A stretch of 64,000 nt of DNA from Bartonella tribocorum CIP 105476 (GTDB lineage: Bacteria > Pseudomonadota > Alphaproteobacteria > Rhizobiales > Rhizobiaceae): contig NC_010161.1 of the NCBI RefSeq assembly GCF_000196435.1, positions 496,001-560,000 of the forward strand, written 5' to 3'. Shown in pieces: positions 41,938-51,216 of the stretch. The translations under genes and the position numbers were made by a program. The notes below the pieces were generated by a model. That model did no database searches. It saw nothing but the letters and a program-made list of their open reading frames with translations, and was not told where the DNA came from. Position 1 is the first letter of the stretch; every line of letters starts with the position of its first letter.

Positions 41938-42512
41938 TTAATCTTTCCACAATCTTATGAGAACAGCGCCATCAGCTCCAAAACCACGTCCTGCTTTTCC
42001 TGAACTATGGGAACCTTGTCCCATCCCACCAGAGCCACCTCTTGATGTATCGCCTCCAGCATCACCACCGTTACCACTTATACCGCTTCCAGCATAACCA
42101 TTGCCGCCTTTGGCAAGTCCTGGATGTTCGTCTGTTGCTAAACCCAAATTTCCACCAACTCCTCCAGCGCCACCAGAGCCTGAGTAACCCGTTCTTGATG
42201 ATATGTTATAATAAGCAGCAGTTCCATTACATCCTCCTGTAGCGGTAATAAAATTCTTTCCAACGATTGTTGTTCCTCCAGAATTACCTGTTGCACCGCG
42301 CGATGCAACAGAAGTTCCTCCTTTACCAATGATGATATCCTCATGACCGTTTAAACTTGCTTTATAGCCATACCACACGCTGCAACCGCCACCGCCTCCC
42401 AAATATGGAGTATCCGATCCACCGCCACTACCGCCACCACCCCAGGCTGTAATTTCGACTTTAGTTTTATCCGTGATCCAATCGGGCCATTCAATTTTGC
42501 CATCTAGAGCAA
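41938..42512 (-). pseudogene. Glycine-rich C-terminal part of the tail fibre, out of frame
   Basis: The frame reads IALDGKIEWPDWITDKTK, then long glycine-rich loops (GSGGAGGVGGNLGLATDEHP) and a closing GADGAVLIRLW typical of phage fibre tips. It has no start of its own near the beginning; an internal ATG at 42402 would skip the first 37 residues. It continues the 42504-43274 gene after a one-base loss at 42513-42514. Polyglycine tips determine receptor binding in some phages, so its loss would remove host recognition. Confidence 0.75.
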
Positions 42513-43274
42513 TTCAGCATCGGCAAGAGCCGGCCAATTGGTGATTTTATCGGTCAAATCTTTTTTAAGACTCTTTATCCCTGCCAATATGGCGGCATCA
42601 ACTTCACTCTTGGTATAAACTCTTTCACCGTCAACGGTTAGTGGTCCTTTCAGTATGCTTCCATTTGCGCTTAAACGGGTAACCACTGATTCTGAGATTG
42701 AAAAACTTCTTCTAAGCCCGGTAGAGCCGGCGGATAAACCAACTAATGGAGATGTGCTAAATGGTGAATTCTTGACGATCTCCAAACCACCACTCATGGT
42801 GACTTTGCTGGTAAACTTATTGTAATTTTTCCATTCATTTGGGCTTGTGAGGCGACCATAGCTGGTCAGATCTTGATTGATCTTGGCTCTAAAATCATCA
42901 AGCCCCACGATATCTTCAATCTTATGTTGGTGCGCACCTAACAGTGAGACAGCACTACCAAAGGTAAAATTGTTGTTGCTTGATTTATAGAGAACATAAT
43001 TGTTGGCGGCGTCCTTAGCCCCCTCGATATCGCTTAAATCAGCAAAAGTGAAGGTTTTATCTGCTGCCATCTTGCCATTAAGGGCACTTTCTAGATCTGT
43101 GATTTCGCTTATGGTATGCGTGTGTTGTAAAGGCGCCTTTTCGTCTACCTTTTCCTCAACTTGCGCTATTGCCTGATCAATCTTGGTCAAGTTTTCACGC
43201 AAAATAGGGAATTCAGAACTGATAAAACGCCCTTCTTGTGGCAATTCCATGTCGAGTTTTTTGGTTTTAGTCAT
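42504..43274 (-). CDS. Tail fibre, N-terminal part (frameshifted)
   Basis: 256 residues from ATG 43274. ETD-like helical start, then APLQHTHTISEITDLESALN, a collar motif common in phage fibres, and YTKSEVDAAILAGIKS near the end. It stops at LADAELL where the next frame carries on with IALDGK. Adding one A in the GAATTG at 42513 gives ADAEIALDGK and a 445-residue fibre. It follows the DUF4815 gene by 14 bp. Confidence 0.8.
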   Translation of the reverse strand: MTKTKKLDMELPQEGRFISSEFPILRENLTKIDQAIAQVEEKVDEKAPLQHTHTISEITDLESALNGKMAADKTFTFADLSDIEGAKDAANNYVLYKSSNNNFTFGSAVSLLGAHQHKIEDIVGLDDFRAKINQDLTSYGRLTSPNEWKNYNKFTSKVTMSGGLEIVKNSPFSTSPLVGLSAGSTGLRRSFSISESVVTRLSANGSILKGPLTVDGERVYTKSEVDAAILAGIKSLKKDLTDKITNWPALADAELL

Positions 43275-43288
43275 CTCTTATTCTCCCC

Positions 43289-46200
43289 TCATAATATACC
43301 GGCGCCAAAATCACACACCATGGAACGCGCCGCCGGTCCACCGGTAAGCGTGAGTTTAAGGCGTGCTTGTTTGGCTGTTTTGTCGCTGCTTACAAATTTG
43401 CGCTCTGTCCAAAGCGGTTCAGCGAGTTGCTCTGTTTCATCGAGTTTCAAAGGGACAAACGCCCCATCATCCAGCTGCATCTCGAGTGTAAAGGTTGCAC
43501 CACCTGGCAAGAAGGTTTTGATATAGCTGGTCAACCTTGCCTTTTCCCCAAAGGAAAAAGCCCGCGTGATATAAGTTGCTGTTTTATGAATCTTTCCTGC
43601 AATCAACTGAACCGGGGCAAATAAGACCGGAGAGAGTTTCTCTGTGCCTTTAAGAATGGCGCGAAGCTTGACCTTTTCACTGATATATTCGCTAAGGCTT
43701 AGCAATTGAAAGGGTAGCAGTTGGTAAACCGTGCCGTTGTTGCGTTCAATTTCAAAGATGACAGAGCAATCGCTTGAAGGCAATTCTACCGCTGCACGCA
43801 CTTGCAAATCAGAACAATCCACAAGATCAAAGGTGCCTAAATCAACCATCTTTTCTGTTTGCCTGTAGCGTGCAGCCAACACCCGAAAGGCTAATGCTTC
43901 ATCTTGATGGGCGCTCCAGCTTTGTGCATTGACAGAAGAAAAGCGCGGACCCGTCACATAGGGGTGGCTTGAGACATATCTTTGGCTGTCTTTATCAAAA
44001 TCCCCAAGTTTAGCCAGTGATACGGAATGATCCGCATCATCGGTTTTAATGACAAAGGCGGTCAGACGGTCATCGGGGACGGTTAAGGGTACATCATAGT
44101 GTGCGCCAGCCCAGCCGGTTTTGGCACCCTTCATTGAATAGGAGGTTTGGGCTTGAATATCAGCGGTTGGATAACCGTTTTCGGTGGTGACCAAATCAAT
44201 CACCAGATCATGGTTTTGATTGCCTATTTTACAAAGATGGAAATCAATCCCCGTGATTTGCCGTGTTTCATCAGGGGTAAAGACTTGGGCTTGCGGGTCT
44301 ACTTGTGTCCATATTTTCACCGTGGTGGTACGTCGCATCACCTTTACATCAATCACCCCTTGACCGGTAAAAAGCCCTGTTGCAACGGTGCCCCCTCTGC
44401 CTCGTGCAATCACATTCTTTGTACCAGCCGTAATATTCGCAGGAATGCTAAAGATGCCTTCAAGGGTGCCTTTGCTATCGGCAACAAGGCGGCTGTTGGG
44501 TAAGACATCCACACCATCAAAGGTAAGGCTTTCCAAGATTTCACCACGACCAAAGCCTTCAATCTTAAAATTCAGCTTAATTTGTCTTAAAAAATCGATT
44601 TGCTCTCGAGTCTCATTGATGAGGTCATCACGTACTTCCGTGTTACGGATCGTTCTCCCGCGATTCCATCCCATATTGAGTTGATTGGTGACACTTGAAA
44701 GCCAATCGGTGCGCTGTTCATGCCAAAAATCTGTTGCGGGGGTAAGGGTGACTATTCCAGGGAGAGGTGCAAAATTTTGATAGGGGTTGATCTTTTCGCA
44801 AGCCGTTGTCAATTCTTGCGCAATGATCACTTCATTGGTCCAGTCAAGCGTGACAGGGGCGTTCAGGGGGGCAGTATAAAAGGTTGGATCAATGGCAAGC
44901 TGTAAAATGCCATGACCAATAGCCCCTGTTTGGGGAAAACCTTCATCGCGATAACTGTCATCGAGAAAAGGGTCTGCAAACATGCCTTTTTTGGCAACGG
45001 GCTCTTTAGAGTCAACATTACTTTTAATGCGCTCTAATTGCATCAGGCGATCAAGAGAGAGCACCCGTTGAAAATAACGCCACATCTCATCATAAGGGGC
45101 AACACGTGTGCCATCATTAGCCACTTGGGGGGTGCTAAGCCAATTGTTGGTAATGGTAGCAAGGGAGAGCACATCATCCGGGACACTGGGAGCCATGGGT
45201 TGGTCTGCCGAGACGCCTTTGATATAGACAACATTGCCTCCTGTGTTGAGACCAATACGGTCAATGCGGGGGAGTTTATAAGTGTAGCTTACAATGATAT
45301 CACCTCCCTCAGCCCCTCCTGAGACGGTGATTTCCTGCGCTGTTACTTTATCCGCTTTTATGCTCGCGCGGTATCGATAGGTCACTTTATAACTACTGCC
45401 GGGGAGTGGTTCATCTCCCATAGGCGCCCAATCAATGGTGTCTCCGGTTTTTTTGAAATCCTTGCCTTCTTTAAATTCCTTGGTTCCTTGAACAATTTTG
45501 ATAAAAGCGGTGATACTTTTGTCCGCCACCCCATCACGCCCGGAGGCAACCGCACCACGGGTTATCGTCACGGTTTTTTCTTTCGTCAACAAAAGGGAAT
45601 GAACAGCAGCAATGGGAGCGTAATAGGTTTTAAAGGTAAAGCTTGTCTTGCCCTTTGGAGGTGCAAAAATATGGGTTTCACTAGGAACGGCACTTGTCGA
45701 AAAGTCCTCGAGTTCTTCATAGCGCAAAGCAGCCAAGCGCTTGCGTTTGAAACCATTGATATTGGCTTCTCCCTCTTGAATACTGAACACTTGCTTTTGT
45801 CCCTCTTGCCCCAAAGCTGTGACACGGCATCCCCCCACGATATAGTGTCCATGAGCGCGATCATACGTCGCAATGGCTTGCATAGCGGGTTCAAGCAGTG
45901 AGGGGGATTTTTGATCAATCAAAACGCCATCTTGCAAAATATAAACCGGAAAAAATGTCCCTTTCTGGTCATCATCTTTGAGAGCCCAGACAAGTTTTGC
46001 GACCTCGCGTGCCGCACCTCCTTCTCCTTCTGCCAAGGACCCTGTAACTTGTCCTAAGAGTTCTGGATCATCCTCATAGGTCACCCATTTCTTTTGCAAC
46101 TTTACACCGATTTCCACGCGCCCCATCATGGAAATATTCGTGAGAACAGCATTTGAGACGGGAAAGATATCGCCTGCGATATAAATCTTGCCCTCCGTTA

Positions 46201-46432
46201 AGGTAACGGTTTTTGTGTCTTTATTGACAAAGGCATCTGCTCGTTCAACGCGGTCTCCTTCTTGTGCCACAAGGCGCCCCAAACGGTCATGACGCCCCCT
46301 GATGATGGTTTGCATTTCATTGAGTTCACCACCTTGAAGAAAAGAGCGCCTGCCATAAAACACAACGCTTTGTTGTTCATCTTTGCCTACCGATCTATCA
46401 ATTGCAAAGGGTAGTCCGCTTTCATGTTTCAT
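43289..46432 (-). CDS. DUF4815-type phage tail/baseplate protein
   Basis: 1047 residues, the largest gene of the tail block. FAIDRSVGKDEQQSVVFYGR, LQGGELNEMQTIIRGRHDR and the ISMMGRVEIGVKL segment fit the DUF4815 family found in alphaproteobacterial prophages. The position between gpI and the fibre suggests a baseplate wedge or fibre-attachment protein. The body is beta-rich with no enzyme motif. It sits one base after gpI. Confidence 0.75.
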   Translation of the reverse strand: MKHESGLPFAIDRSVGKDEQQSVVFYGRRSFLQGGELNEMQTIIRGRHDRLGRLVAQEGDRVERADAFVNKDTKTVTLTEGKIYIAGDIFPVSNAVLTNISMMGRVEIGVKLQKKWVTYEDDPELLGQVTGSLAEGEGGAAREVAKLVWALKDDDQKGTFFPVYILQDGVLIDQKSPSLLEPAMQAIATYDRAHGHYIVGGCRVTALGQEGQKQVFSIQEGEANINGFKRKRLAALRYEELEDFSTSAVPSETHIFAPPKGKTSFTFKTYYAPIAAVHSLLLTKEKTVTITRGAVASGRDGVADKSITAFIKIVQGTKEFKEGKDFKKTGDTIDWAPMGDEPLPGSSYKVTYRYRASIKADKVTAQEITVSGGAEGGDIIVSYTYKLPRIDRIGLNTGGNVVYIKGVSADQPMAPSVPDDVLSLATITNNWLSTPQVANDGTRVAPYDEMWRYFQRVLSLDRLMQLERIKSNVDSKEPVAKKGMFADPFLDDSYRDEGFPQTGAIGHGILQLAIDPTFYTAPLNAPVTLDWTNEVIIAQELTTACEKINPYQNFAPLPGIVTLTPATDFWHEQRTDWLSSVTNQLNMGWNRGRTIRNTEVRDDLINETREQIDFLRQIKLNFKIEGFGRGEILESLTFDGVDVLPNSRLVADSKGTLEGIFSIPANITAGTKNVIARGRGGTVATGLFTGQGVIDVKVMRRTTTVKIWTQVDPQAQVFTPDETRQITGIDFHLCKIGNQNHDLVIDLVTTENGYPTADIQAQTSYSMKGAKTGWAGAHYDVPLTVPDDRLTAFVIKTDDADHSVSLAKLGDFDKDSQRYVSSHPYVTGPRFSSVNAQSWSAHQDEALAFRVLAARYRQTEKMVDLGTFDLVDCSDLQVRAAVELPSSDCSVIFEIERNNGTVYQLLPFQLLSLSEYISEKVKLRAILKGTEKLSPVLFAPVQLIAGKIHKTATYITRAFSFGEKARLTSYIKTFLPGGATFTLEMQLDDGAFVPLKLDETEQLAEPLWTERKFVSSDKTAKQARLKLTLTGGPAARSMVCDFGAGIL

Positions 46433-46433
46433 G

Positions 46434-47540
46434 TTAAAACCTCAATAAAATCTTGAATTGTTCGCGAACATCAGCACGCAAAGGAATGTTGATGGGTGTT
46501 TTGAGAATTTCTATACCGCCACGTAGTTCATCAGCCTCTAACCAAAGTTTACCAGGGGGTGTTTGTTCTGCGAGACAACCATGAACGAGGAGGGAAACAG
46601 AGGCGGCTTGTTTGTCCTCAACATCCTCAAAATCTGTGCGCGCTGCAAGAAACAGCATGGTGCCAGTTGGGGAAGGATTAAATCTGTTGCCGCAATGGCT
46701 GTAAACACCCTCGACCGCTTGTTCGACAGGCTGTACAGCATAGCATCTGCGATAGCCAATCAGAGTGTTATCGAGATCTCTTAAAGCCAAATAAAGGGGA
46801 CGGTTTTGGAACCACTTTGCCATGAGTATATCGCGTTCGTGTTTTTTGACCGAACACCAGGGGAAATTTGCCAACTCCCAAGGGTAATCGATTTGGTTCC
46901 AGCTTAATTCCTCGTCAAAGTCATCAATCCAGTTGCCAATAAGCTTGCCTTCTTGTTTTGTGAGCGTGTGATTAATTTCTGTTGTGCGTCCAAAGGAAAA
47001 CAGTGTATCTCCAGCTGTTAAGCGCACGCCACTCTCAAAATCCAGCATGCTGTCATCAAGGTGTGACATATCGCACTCTATGGTTTCCACATCATAACCA
47101 TAGGTGCTACGGCGAAAATCAGAGCGCAAACTTTTGGAAAGGTCGACAATGGCTTCAATGGCTTCAAGGCTGCTTTGTTCAGGCAATTGATCAAAATAAA
47201 GTTGAAAGGAATTCCACCATGCACGCCCTGACCATGCGGGTGTAAAGTGTGCAGAAAGCTCTAACCATTGAAGTCCCAACTCAATGGCTGCAACAGAGCC
47301 ACGCAAGCGCTGCCATGCAAGCCCTTGATCAATCAAATCATAGAGGTTTGGAACATAAGGTGTGAGTTCACCAAGTCCATATTCTTCAATCAACCATGGC
47401 AAAAAGCGGGGAGGGCGTGTGATCAGTTTTGCACGTGAAATCCCCAAAACAGACCCATCAACATCTTGATGAAAGTCGCAAGCATCGGCAAGGCGTTTCT
47501 CAAATTCTGTTGCATGTGAGGGGAGAAGCGAGCCAACCAT
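46434..47540 (-). CDS. Tail protein I (P2 gpI-like baseplate)
   Basis: 368 residues. MVGSLLPSHATEFEKRLADA and a run with LPWLIEEYGLGELTPYVPNL are the standard start of gpI. The remainder is longer than in P2 (about 176 residues there), with a C-terminal beta domain, as in many rhizobial myoviruses. Its start overlaps the gpJ stop. Confidence 0.82.
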   Translation of the reverse strand: MVGSLLPSHATEFEKRLADACDFHQDVDGSVLGISRAKLITRPPRFLPWLIEEYGLGELTPYVPNLYDLIDQGLAWQRLRGSVAAIELGLQWLELSAHFTPAWSGRAWWNSFQLYFDQLPEQSSLEAIEAIVDLSKSLRSDFRRSTYGYDVETIECDMSHLDDSMLDFESGVRLTAGDTLFSFGRTTEINHTLTKQEGKLIGNWIDDFDEELSWNQIDYPWELANFPWCSVKKHERDILMAKWFQNRPLYLALRDLDNTLIGYRRCYAVQPVEQAVEGVYSHCGNRFNPSPTGTMLFLAARTDFEDVEDKQAASVSLLVHGCLAEQTPPGKLWLEADELRGGIEILKTPINIPLRADVREQFKILLRF

Positions 47541-48367
47541 TAGCGCGCCCGCCCTTTAAAGTTTAAGGTGATTTTGCCAATCGATAAGATTTCTTCATCA
47601 CAAACCGCACTGTCCTTTGTGGGTGTAATGGCAATCACTTTCTGGACACCAGTTATCATTAGTTTTGAAACCCACCACGAGAGGCTTAATTCGCGACCAA
47701 TGGCTTGTTCTTGTTTCCAAGCCGTGCGTAAATTTGCCTCCATTGTCGTGAGAATTTTCAAGGATGTTTCCGGGAGCAGCCAAACATCTGCTTCTAAGTC
47801 CAGCACTTTTTTAACAGCAGCATGCACAATAATGGTATCATTGGTCATGATGATATTTTTTCTGTGAAGAGCTTGTGAAACTGTTTGTATGAGATCTTCA
47901 GAGGCTGTTCCTTCTTCATTATTGCCAAAAACAGCAACATAGATGGTTGGATTTTTGCCTTTACGATAAATAATCGCATCTTTCACTCGACTATCGGCTG
48001 TTAAGGCGATAAGTTTGTAATAGGGTTCTGTTCCACTTCCGTTTCCCCCACGGGCATGAAGCTGTATGCGTTCACGATACCTCTCATCACTCTCACCCTC
48101 TAAGCGGGCAATACCATGCCAGTTTCCCAAAGCATCAAGGGATTCACCGGTTGCAAAATCAAGAATGTTGTTGCGTGCCGCTTCGTTAATACGCTGTCTT
48201 AAAAGCAACTCTCGATAGCTAAAAGCCTCAATAACTTTTACGGCTGGATCACTTTCCAAAAATGTATATTCGGGTAAAAGCTCTTTTAAATGGGTAAGAA
48301 CAGCAGCGCGGATTTCCTCAAAAGAAAGTTCTGTAATAATTTCCGGTTTTGCAAGCGCTCTACTCAT
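47540..48367 (-). CDS. Baseplate assembly protein J (P2 gpJ-like)
   Basis: 275 residues. PEIITELSFEEIRAAVLTHL, then YRELLLRQRINEAARNNILDFATG, is diagnostic of gpJ, and GESDERYRERIQLHARGGNG follows. It builds the wedge edge of the baseplate. It overlaps gpW by 4 bp and gpI by one base. Confidence 0.88.
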   Translation of the reverse strand: MSRALAKPEIITELSFEEIRAAVLTHLKELLPEYTFLESDPAVKVIEAFSYRELLLRQRINEAARNNILDFATGESLDALGNWHGIARLEGESDERYRERIQLHARGGNGSGTEPYYKLIALTADSRVKDAIIYRKGKNPTIYVAVFGNNEEGTASEDLIQTVSQALHRKNIIMTNDTIIVHAAVKKVLDLEADVWLLPETSLKILTTMEANLRTAWKQEQAIGRELSLSWWVSKLMITGVQKVIAITPTKDSAVCDEEILSIGKITLNFKGRAR

Positions 48368-48705
48368 TGTATCAATAATCCTTCCATGGTAATGGGCTTT
48401 CCTGATGGCAAATACATGCCCTCAAAGGACAGAGAAACTTGTCCGGTTCCAAGTATTTTAAAATCAATCTTTTTCAGCTTAAAACGTGGTTCCCACTTGT
48501 CTAAAGCCTCAGCAACGGCGGCATAAAGAGCAACAGCAAAGGCGTTATTCACCGGCGCATCAATGAGTTCTCCAATACGTGAACCATAATCACGTCGCAT
48601 CACCCGTGTGCCAATGCGTGTTGACAAGATATCAATAATCGACTGTCGCAAATGTTCTATGCCAACCAATGGCTTTCCTGTTGTACGGTCCATTCCACTG
48701 TTCAA
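48364..48705 (-). CDS. Baseplate wedge protein W (gp25-like)
   Basis: 113 residues. TGKPLVGIEHLRQSIIDILS, TRIGTRVMRRDYGSRIGELI and EPRFKLKKIDF are typical of gpW/gp25 baseplate proteins. It overlaps gpV and gpJ by 4 bp each, a tightly coupled set. Confidence 0.9.
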   Translation of the reverse strand: MNSGMDRTTGKPLVGIEHLRQSIIDILSTRIGTRVMRRDYGSRIGELIDAPVNNAFAVALYAAVAEALDKWEPRFKLKKIDFKILGTGQVSLSFEGMYLPSGKPITMEGLLIQ

Positions 48706-49367
48706 TTCGGACCTCCTGTCATGGAACCACCAGGGTAAACACCTCCATGAACATGGGTTGCTCCGACATTGGTGCTGTTATGCTTTAATTCCCTTGAATT
48801 GATGGAAACCTCATTGCTTGAATGAAGAGAAATTCCATCTTGTGAATGGAGTGAAATGTTTCCCTTTGCTTTTAAACTCAGATCACTTTCTGAAGTGATT
48901 TTGATGCCTTCTGGTGCACTAAGCTCTAGCTTACCAGCATCTCCTTTGAGTGATACGCCATCAGAGATGGTTAGGATAAACTTTCCTCCCGATTTTATAT
49001 TAAGGGCATAGGTGTTTTGTTCATCATTATATTCAAGGCTGGTGCCATCGGGATAAAGTGTTTTATGAATATTACCTTTATCGGCTACTTGGTTCACATC
49101 GGTATGAATAGAGCCTACAATGACCCCTTGTGATAAATCGCCTGATGATGAAACAACAATGACTTGTTCTCCAACATCGCGCCCTTCATAAGAGCGTGTT
49201 TTACCAGCACGCGCTTGGGTATCTGGAATCCAATCACTGATAAGACTGCCGCTTTTTACCCGGTAGCGTGCGTTTTTATGGTCAACATGGCTAATTTTCC
49301 CTACCACAACCATATTGGCTACGCGTCTTTTTAAATCGGAGATCTCCTTATCGCGTCGCTCTAACAT
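48702..49367 (-). CDS. Baseplate spike protein V (P2 gpV-like)
   Basis: 221 residues from ATG 49367 (AAGGTGA upstream), in preference to the longer frame starting at 49445. An OB-like N-terminal region (NMVVVGKISHVDHKNARYRV, GEQVIVVSSSGDLSQGVIVG) is followed by beta-helical repeats (GNISLHSQDGISLHSSNEVSI), then a His-containing tip THVHGGVYPGG. It forms the membrane-piercing spike. Confidence 0.88.
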   Translation of the reverse strand: MLERRDKEISDLKRRVANMVVVGKISHVDHKNARYRVKSGSLISDWIPDTQARAGKTRSYEGRDVGEQVIVVSSSGDLSQGVIVGSIHTDVNQVADKGNIHKTLYPDGTSLEYNDEQNTYALNIKSGGKFILTISDGVSLKGDAGKLELSAPEGIKITSESDLSLKAKGNISLHSQDGISLHSSNEVSINSRELKHNSTNVGATHVHGGVYPGGSMTGGPN

Positions 49368-49890
49368 GGTCACCTTCAATTTTATGGTATTTGTCTTTGT
49401 TTCCCATACCTGTTTCGGGTTTAAAACCGACAAGGGGTTCAACAACTCCTACGGTTGCATTTCCTTCATCAGGGCAGGGGATATTGGTGACATAAGTCAC
49501 GTCAAAGGTTAAAATTGCACCGTGGAGCGCTAGGGCGCCATTATCACCAAAGGCAAAAGCAATATTTTGCAGGCGGCATGTCTCAACAGTGTTGTTAAGA
49601 TTGGGGTTGGCATGGAAAACCTCCTCCACTTCCCATGCTAATTGGTCAACAAAGCGTGCACCCTCTTCACATGTTGCATAGCATTCAACATCCACCGTTA
49701 AAACACGCCGCCTTAAGCCAAAATCATGTCCATCTTCAATGGTTTCACTTTGCGTTGAGATATTAATAGCTGGCATTGTCTCAATAAATAAGTTGAAGTC
49801 ACGCATATTGAAAACATTGTCACCAGCTACTGTTTTTGCTGCCTTTATCAAAGCAACAAATGTTTCTCTTATCCTCTCGCGGGGATGCAT
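49348..49890 (-). CDS. Hypothetical tail protein upstream of the baseplate genes
   Basis: 180 residues. RERIRETFVALIKAAKTVAG, then VDVECYATCEEGARFVDQLA. It overlaps the gpV start by 20 bp. The position (after head genes, before V) and length are those of tail terminator or completion proteins, but I cannot place the family with certainty. Confidence 0.6.
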   Translation of the reverse strand: MHPRERIRETFVALIKAAKTVAGDNVFNMRDFNLFIETMPAINISTQSETIEDGHDFGLRRRVLTVDVECYATCEEGARFVDQLAWEVEEVFHANPNLNNTVETCRLQNIAFAFGDNGALALHGAILTFDVTYVTNIPCPDEGNATVGVVEPLVGFKPETGMGNKDKYHKIEGDHVRATR

Positions 49891-49923
49891 GGGAGCTCCT
49901 GTTCAATTAAGTGTATAAAGTGA

Positions 49924-49957
49924 TTGACTAGGATTAATAATGATACTATTATTGGTT
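49924..49957 (+). promoter_or_regulatory. Promoter of hicAB copy 1, abutting the toxin start
   Basis: TTGACT 49924-49929, a 17-bp spacer, TATTAT 49947-49952, then ATG at 49958. The predicted transcription start coincides with the toxin start codon, leaving no room for a ribosome site. Confidence 0.7.
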
Positions 49958-50212
49958 ATGAGTAATAAAGTTGAAAAAATAATCAGCTTGATGAAAGCAT
50001 CACCAAAGAACATTAAGTTTTCAGATTTGTTGGCTGTATGTGTCTATTTCTTTGGAGAACCACGGAACAATGGTACAAGCCACTTTGTTTTTAAAACACC
50101 GTGGCTTGGTGATCCTCGTGTGAATATTCAAAAAGATTCTGGTAATAAAGCAAAAGCTTATCAGGTTAAACAAGTCTTACAAGCGATAGAAAGGATGAAA
50201 CATGAACAATAA
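49958..50212 (+). CDS. hicA: HicA mRNA interferase toxin
   Basis: 84 residues from ATG 49958. KVEKIISLMKASPKNIKFSD, NNGTSHFVFKTP with the catalytic His in GTSHFVF, and the end KAYQVKQVLQAIERM are the HicA dsRBD-like fold. Overlaps hicB by 11 bp. Inserted between the capsid-side and baseplate-side parts of the late operon. Confidence 0.88.
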   Translation: MSNKVEKIISLMKASPKNIKFSDLLAVCVYFFGEPRNNGTSHFVFKTPWLGDPRVNIQKDSGNKAKAYQVKQVLQAIERMKHEQ

Positions 50213-50519
50213 TCATTATACATATCGTGTTTTGTGGTCGCAAGAAGATGAGGAATATGTCGGATTATGTGCAGAATTCCCATCTCTTTCATGGTTAGAT
50301 GTTCAAGCAGAGAGAGCTTTAAAAGGCATTATGGATCTCGTTTCAGAGGTTGTTGAGGACATGCAGCATAATGGAGAAGAAGTTCCTGTGCCTTTGTCAC
50401 ATGGTAAATATAGTGGTAAGTTTCAATTAAGAATTCCACCAGAACTTCATAGAAAACTAGCAATTCAAGCTGCCGAAAATGGTGTAAGTTTAAATAGATA
50501 TATTTCTTCTAAACTTTAA
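50202..50519 (+). CDS. hicB: HicB antitoxin
   Basis: 105 residues, AAGGA upstream. YTYRVLWSQEDEEYVGLCAE, FPSLSWLDVQAERALKGI is the partial RNase H fold of HicB. The C-terminal QLRIPPELHRKLAIQAAENGV is a ribbon-helix-helix for autorepression. It neutralises HicA. Confidence 0.88.
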   Translation: MNNNHYTYRVLWSQEDEEYVGLCAEFPSLSWLDVQAERALKGIMDLVSEVVEDMQHNGEEVPVPLSHGKYSGKFQLRIPPELHRKLAIQAAENGVSLNRYISSKL

Positions 50520-50564
50520 AGCTTTTAAAGGCAGCTTATACGCACCAAAAAAAGATAAATTTTT

Positions 50565-50837
50565 ATGGAAACCTCTCAATTAAAACAAATACCCGTTTTC
50601 AAAACGGATGAAGAAGCAGAAAACTTCGTTGATACTGCTAATCTTACGGATTATGACTTAACTGGTTTTAAACCCGTTTATTTTGAATTCTTACCTAAAG
50701 AAGCTTCTATAAATATTCGCTTGCCTCAAGCACTTATGAAAGCTTTAAAGGAAAAAGCGAAAAATCAAGCTATTCCTTATACACGCTATGTCAGACATTT
50801 GATCGAAAAAGATTTACGAACAAGTCACTGTAATTAA
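50565..50837 (+). CDS. CopG/BrnA-like antitoxin, orphan
   Basis: 90 residues. KQIPVFKTDEEAENFVDTAN, then KEASINIRLPQALMKALKEK, is a CopG-type ribbon-helix-helix antitoxin. No toxin of matching family lies on either side, since the neighbours are complete HicAB and BrnTA pairs. It may be an orphan antitoxin. Confidence 0.75.
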   Translation: METSQLKQIPVFKTDEEAENFVDTANLTDYDLTGFKPVYFEFLPKEASINIRLPQALMKALKEKAKNQAIPYTRYVRHLIEKDLRTSHCN

Positions 50838-50907
50838 CTTTGCGCCTATTATTAATAATAGAGCAAACAGAGAGACATTAAAATGTGTTATAGTATAAAC
50901 AAAAGCC

Positions 50908-51216
50908 TTATAACCCAACTGCTTTACGTAAAATGTCATCGACTTTTGATTGCCACCCACGACCCAAGGCTTTAAGTTTTTTTAAAACATCTGGTGACAA
51001 ACGAATTGATACTTGCTCTTTAGGGTTATCAATTTGTGGTCGCCCTCGAGAACGTTTAATGCTTTCAGCTAAATCAGGAAATACTTCTGCAAATGATTTT
51101 GCTTGAGCAATTTGTTCATCTGTCGCTTCTGGAGCGTCTGGATCATATGCAATTTCTTTTTGAATTTCAGCCTCTTCTTCATCGGTGAGAGGTTTAATAT
51201 ATGGATATTTCGTCAT
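50908..51216 (-). CDS. brnA: BrnA antitoxin
   Basis: 102 residues. GGAG upstream of ATG 51216. Acidic N-terminus (PLTDEEEAEIQKEIAYDPDA) for toxin binding, then RGRPQIDNPKEQVSIRLSPD, a ribbon-helix-helix. The start overlaps the brnT stop. Confidence 0.88.
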   Translation of the reverse strand: MTKYPYIKPLTDEEEAEIQKEIAYDPDAPEATDEQIAQAKSFAEVFPDLAESIKRSRGRPQIDNPKEQVSIRLSPDVLKKLKALGRGWQSKVDDILRKAVGL

